8,248 bases of DNA from Treponema sp. UBA7590. GTDB lineage: Bacteria > Spirochaetota > Spirochaetia > Treponematales > Treponemataceae. The notes under the pieces are model-generated. The model did not search any database. It was not told the origin of the DNA and saw nothing but the letters and a program-made list of their open reading frames with translations. A program made the position numbers and the translations under genes. The stretch spans positions 1,250 to 9,497 of the forward strand of contig DLKK01000113.1 of the NCBI GenBank assembly GCA_002478955.1, in the 5' to 3' direction. How positions within the stretch are numbered: position 1 is the stretch's first letter; every line of letters begins with the position of its first letter. Shown one piece after another: positions 6,791 through 8,248 of the stretch.

Positions 6791-6895
6791 CTTAGGCTAA
6801 GACTGCTTTTCCGGGGTTTTTAAGGGGTGTCCCCTTAGGAGAGTGGGTAGACGAAAACCGCAGGTTTGAGGCGTAGGGCGAGGCTTCGCCCTTTT
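6791..6895. repeat. Intergenic cluster of stem-loops, candidate dispersed repeat
   Basis: Four inverted repeats follow each other: CTTAG/CTAAG (6791-6801), TAAGGGG/CCCCTTA with a 3-nt loop (6821-6837), AAACC/GGTTT (6855-6867) and AGGGCGA/TCGCCCT with a 4-nt loop (6875-6892), the last followed by TTTT. The block is more GC-rich than the AT-rich flanks and has no open reading frame or start site. This pattern resembles short palindromic intergenic repeats rather than a regulatory leader, because the predicted prfB promoter lies downstream of it. Only one copy is in the window, so repetition in the genome is an inference. The last hairpin might also act as a weak back-up terminator. Confidence 0.45.
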
Positions 6896-6906
6896 AAATT
6901 CTATTA

Positions 6907-6935
6907 TTTACTAAAGACTGAATTCTCTATAAAAT
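6907..6935 (+). promoter_or_regulatory. Predicted promoter of prfB
   Basis: TTTACT (6907-6912, four of six to consensus) is followed after 17 bp by TAAAAT (6930-6935, five of six). The same -10 sequence is predicted for the divergent kinase gene. Transcription would start near 6942, giving a leader of about 24 nt. An upstream terminator and an AT-rich approach support independent transcription here. Confidence 0.5.
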
Positions 6936-6965
6936 TAGGAAATATTTACACTAAAAGAGAAATGT

Positions 6966-8099
6966 ATGCTCGAAGAACTTAAGATGCCGATTGCGCAGTT
7001 AAAAGAAGATATTGACAGTGTCTGGAGCCGGCTGGAGCCTGATGCGATTCAGAAGAAAATTGATGAGAAGAATAAACTTACGGAAGCTGATGGTTTTTGG
7101 GATGATCACGAGAAGGCTGAGAAAGTGATGGCGGAAATCCGGAAGCTTAAAAATCGTGTTGAACCGTGGAAGCAACTTTTGGGCGATTACGAGGATATTC
7201 AGGCGATGTATGAGCTTGCGGAGGAAAGTGGTGATGCTGGCGATGAGGAAGAAGTCCGCTCAATGCTTGAAAAAGCCCAGAAAAAATTTGAGGAACTGAA
7301 CATTTTGAATCTTCTTTCCGGTGAAGTTGACGATTCGCCTGCGTTCATTACGATTCATGCCGGGGCTGGCGGAACTGAGGCTGAGGACTGGGCCAGAATG
7401 CTTTGCCGAATGTACACGCGTTGGGCTGAACGGCACGGTTTTAAGATTGAAGTTGTTGATATGCTTGAGGCGGAAGGCGGAATAAAATCTGTAACTTTGC
7501 AGATTGATGGTGATTATGTTTATGGTCATTTGAAGGGCGAGGCTGGAATCCACCGGCTTGTGCGTATTTCTCCTTTTGATGCGAACGCGCGCCGGCACAC
7601 GTCTTTTGCGAGCGTCTATGTTTTTCCGGTTTTGGATGATTCCATTGAGGTTGAAATCCGTCCAGAAGATTTGCGGGTTGATACTTACCGCGCGGGCGGA
7701 AAGGGCGGACAACATGTGAACAAGACGGATTCCGCGGTGCGTTTTACGCATATTCCTACGGGAATTGTTGTTGCATGCCAGAGCGAGCGTAGCCAGATTT
7801 TTAATCGTCAGGCTTGTATGAGTATGCTCCGGGCGCGGCTTTACGAGTATTATCGTGAGCAGAAAGAAAAGGAAAACGCAAAATTCGGGGCGGAAAAGAA
7901 GGATATTTCATGGGGAAACCAGATTCGCTCCTACGTTTTCCAGCCGTATACAATGGTTAAAGATCACAGGACGAAATGCGAGACTGGAAATATCCAGGCT
8001 GTTATGGACGGAGATATTGATCAATTTATGGACGCTTATCTTCTTGCTCAGTGGAAGGGGCTTCCGATGGACTCAGGGGCGACCGACGACGACGTTTAA
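6966..8099 (+). CDS. prfB: Peptide chain release factor 2 (RF2)
   Basis: The product has 377 residues (E. coli 365). RF2 recognises UGA and UAA in the ribosomal A site and triggers peptidyl-tRNA hydrolysis. The stop-codon-reading tripeptide SPF is at 202-204, within VRISPFDANARRHTSF, and marks RF2 rather than RF1 (PxT). The peptidyl-transferase motif GGQ is at 247-249 within YRAGGKGGQHVNKTDSAVR. The acidic helical N-terminal domain 1 (to about 115) and HAGAGGTEAEDWARML (131-146) are also typical. The frame is continuous: where many bacteria have CTT TGA C for a programmed +1 frameshift, this gene has CTG GAG (7032-7037, Leu23-Glu24). I chose ATG 6966; the ATG at 6962 runs into a stop after six codons. 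The ribosome-binding site is weak (AAGAGA, 6955-6960). The tail after about 362 is short and acidic. No terminator separates it from the next gene. Confidence 0.96.
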   Translation: MLEELKMPIAQLKEDIDSVWSRLEPDAIQKKIDEKNKLTEADGFWDDHEKAEKVMAEIRKLKNRVEPWKQLLGDYEDIQAMYELAEESGDAGDEEEVRSMLEKAQKKFEELNILNLLSGEVDDSPAFITIHAGAGGTEAEDWARMLCRMYTRWAERHGFKIEVVDMLEAEGGIKSVTLQIDGDYVYGHLKGEAGIHRLVRISPFDANARRHTSFASVYVFPVLDDSIEVEIRPEDLRVDTYRAGGKGGQHVNKTDSAVRFTHIPTGIVVACQSERSQIFNRQACMSMLRARLYEYYREQKEKENAKFGAEKKDISWGNQIRSYVFQPYTMVKDHRTKCETGNIQAVMDGDIDQFMDAYLLAQWKGLPMDSGATDDDV

Positions 8100-8106
8100 T
8101 CTTTTT

Positions 8107-8248
8107 TGTAAAAAACAGTTTTTCTCTTTTGTTGCCTTGCTCATTTTTGTTTTCTCAACTTTTCCGTTGTTGGCGGCAGATTCTGAAAAAAAATGGACTT
8201 TGGCGGCGGAAAAATTTACTTTGACTCAAAAAAATAGCTCTGCGGCGG
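8107..8248 (+). CDS. N-terminal fragment of an exported protein, start codon unresolved
   Basis: From 8107 the frame reads KKQFFSFVALLIFVFSTFPLLAADSEKKW after one TGT codon. It has two lysines, an 18-20 residue hydrophobic core, a small-residue cleavage site (LLAA followed by Asp) and a hydrophilic mature start, so it looks like a Sec signal peptide. It stays open to the end of the window (47 codons). A normal start codon is expected exactly at the TGT (8107-8109). The nearest TTG (8106-8108) is one base out of frame and runs directly into TAA. TTG at 8137 is in frame but would remove the lysines. The gene follows prfB after about 10 nt on the same strand and is probably cotranscribed with it. 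The protein family was not recognised. Confidence 0.5.

Noticed and set aside
7260..7751. Open frame of 163 codons on the minus strand inside prfB
   Set aside because: It lies opposite the SPF- and GGQ-coding part of prfB, with no promoter, ribosome-binding site or recognisable protein; it is a shadow frame.
8086..8112. Programmed +1 frameshift at the end of prfB (GTT TAA T) joining it to the downstream frame
   Set aside because: The downstream frame is +1 relative to prfB and open across the junction, but a fusion would attach a signal peptide to the C-terminus of a cytosolic release factor, and no slippery motif or stimulator is evident.
1..8248. CRISPR arrays, tRNA/rRNA genes, insertion sequences, integrase or attachment sites
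   Set aside because: I saw no regularly spaced direct repeats, cloverleaf-like segments, transposase motifs or flanking terminal repeats anywhere in the window.

Overview
The window looks like the chromosome of a Treponema-type spirochaete of moderate, slightly AT-rich composition. The evidence is a flagellar export block in the order fliG-fliH-fliI-fliJ, a lipoprotein with a relaxed spirochaetal-type lipobox, a TGS/ThrRS-like/uridine-kinase fusion protein, and a poly-G tract inside a promoter, a device best known from Treponema pallidum. The genus is an inference; no rRNA or other decisive marker is present.

Layout. Positions 1-2928 (+) are the tail of a motility operon: the end of fliG (rotor switch), then fliH, fliI and fliJ (regulator, ATPase and stalk of the flagellar type III export apparatus). 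They are tightly packed, with gaps of 21 and 2 nt and then a 14-bp overlap. Positions 2925-4586 (-) encode a 553-residue protein with a TGS domain, a ThrRS second-additional-domain-like region and a C-terminal uridine kinase/phosphoribulokinase-type P-loop domain. Its stop overlaps the fliJ stop tail-to-tail by 4 bp. Positions 4587-4850 are a divergent intergenic region with a good promoter for the kinase on the minus strand and one for the next gene on the plus strand. Positions 4851-6686 (+) encode a 611-residue lipoprotein with fibronectin-III-like repeats, followed by a strong intrinsic terminator. Positions 6763-6965 contain a cluster of short stem-loops that resembles a dispersed intergenic repeat, then a candidate prfB promoter. 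Positions 6966-8099 (+) are prfB (release factor 2) in one uninterrupted frame. From about 8107 to the end is the start of an exported protein whose start codon is unclear.

Most interesting signal. The lipoprotein promoter has a consensus TTGACA -35 box and a TAGTAT -10 box separated by 16 bp, and that spacer contains an uninterrupted run of nine G. Gain or loss of one G would change the spacer to 17 or 15 bp, which makes this a candidate phase-variable promoter for a probable surface or periplasmic lipoprotein. The predicted transcript starts with a 10-nt arm that is perfectly complementary to a segment just upstream of the ribosome-binding site, so the leader may also fold. Promoter, transcription-start and fold assignments are predictions read from the sequence.
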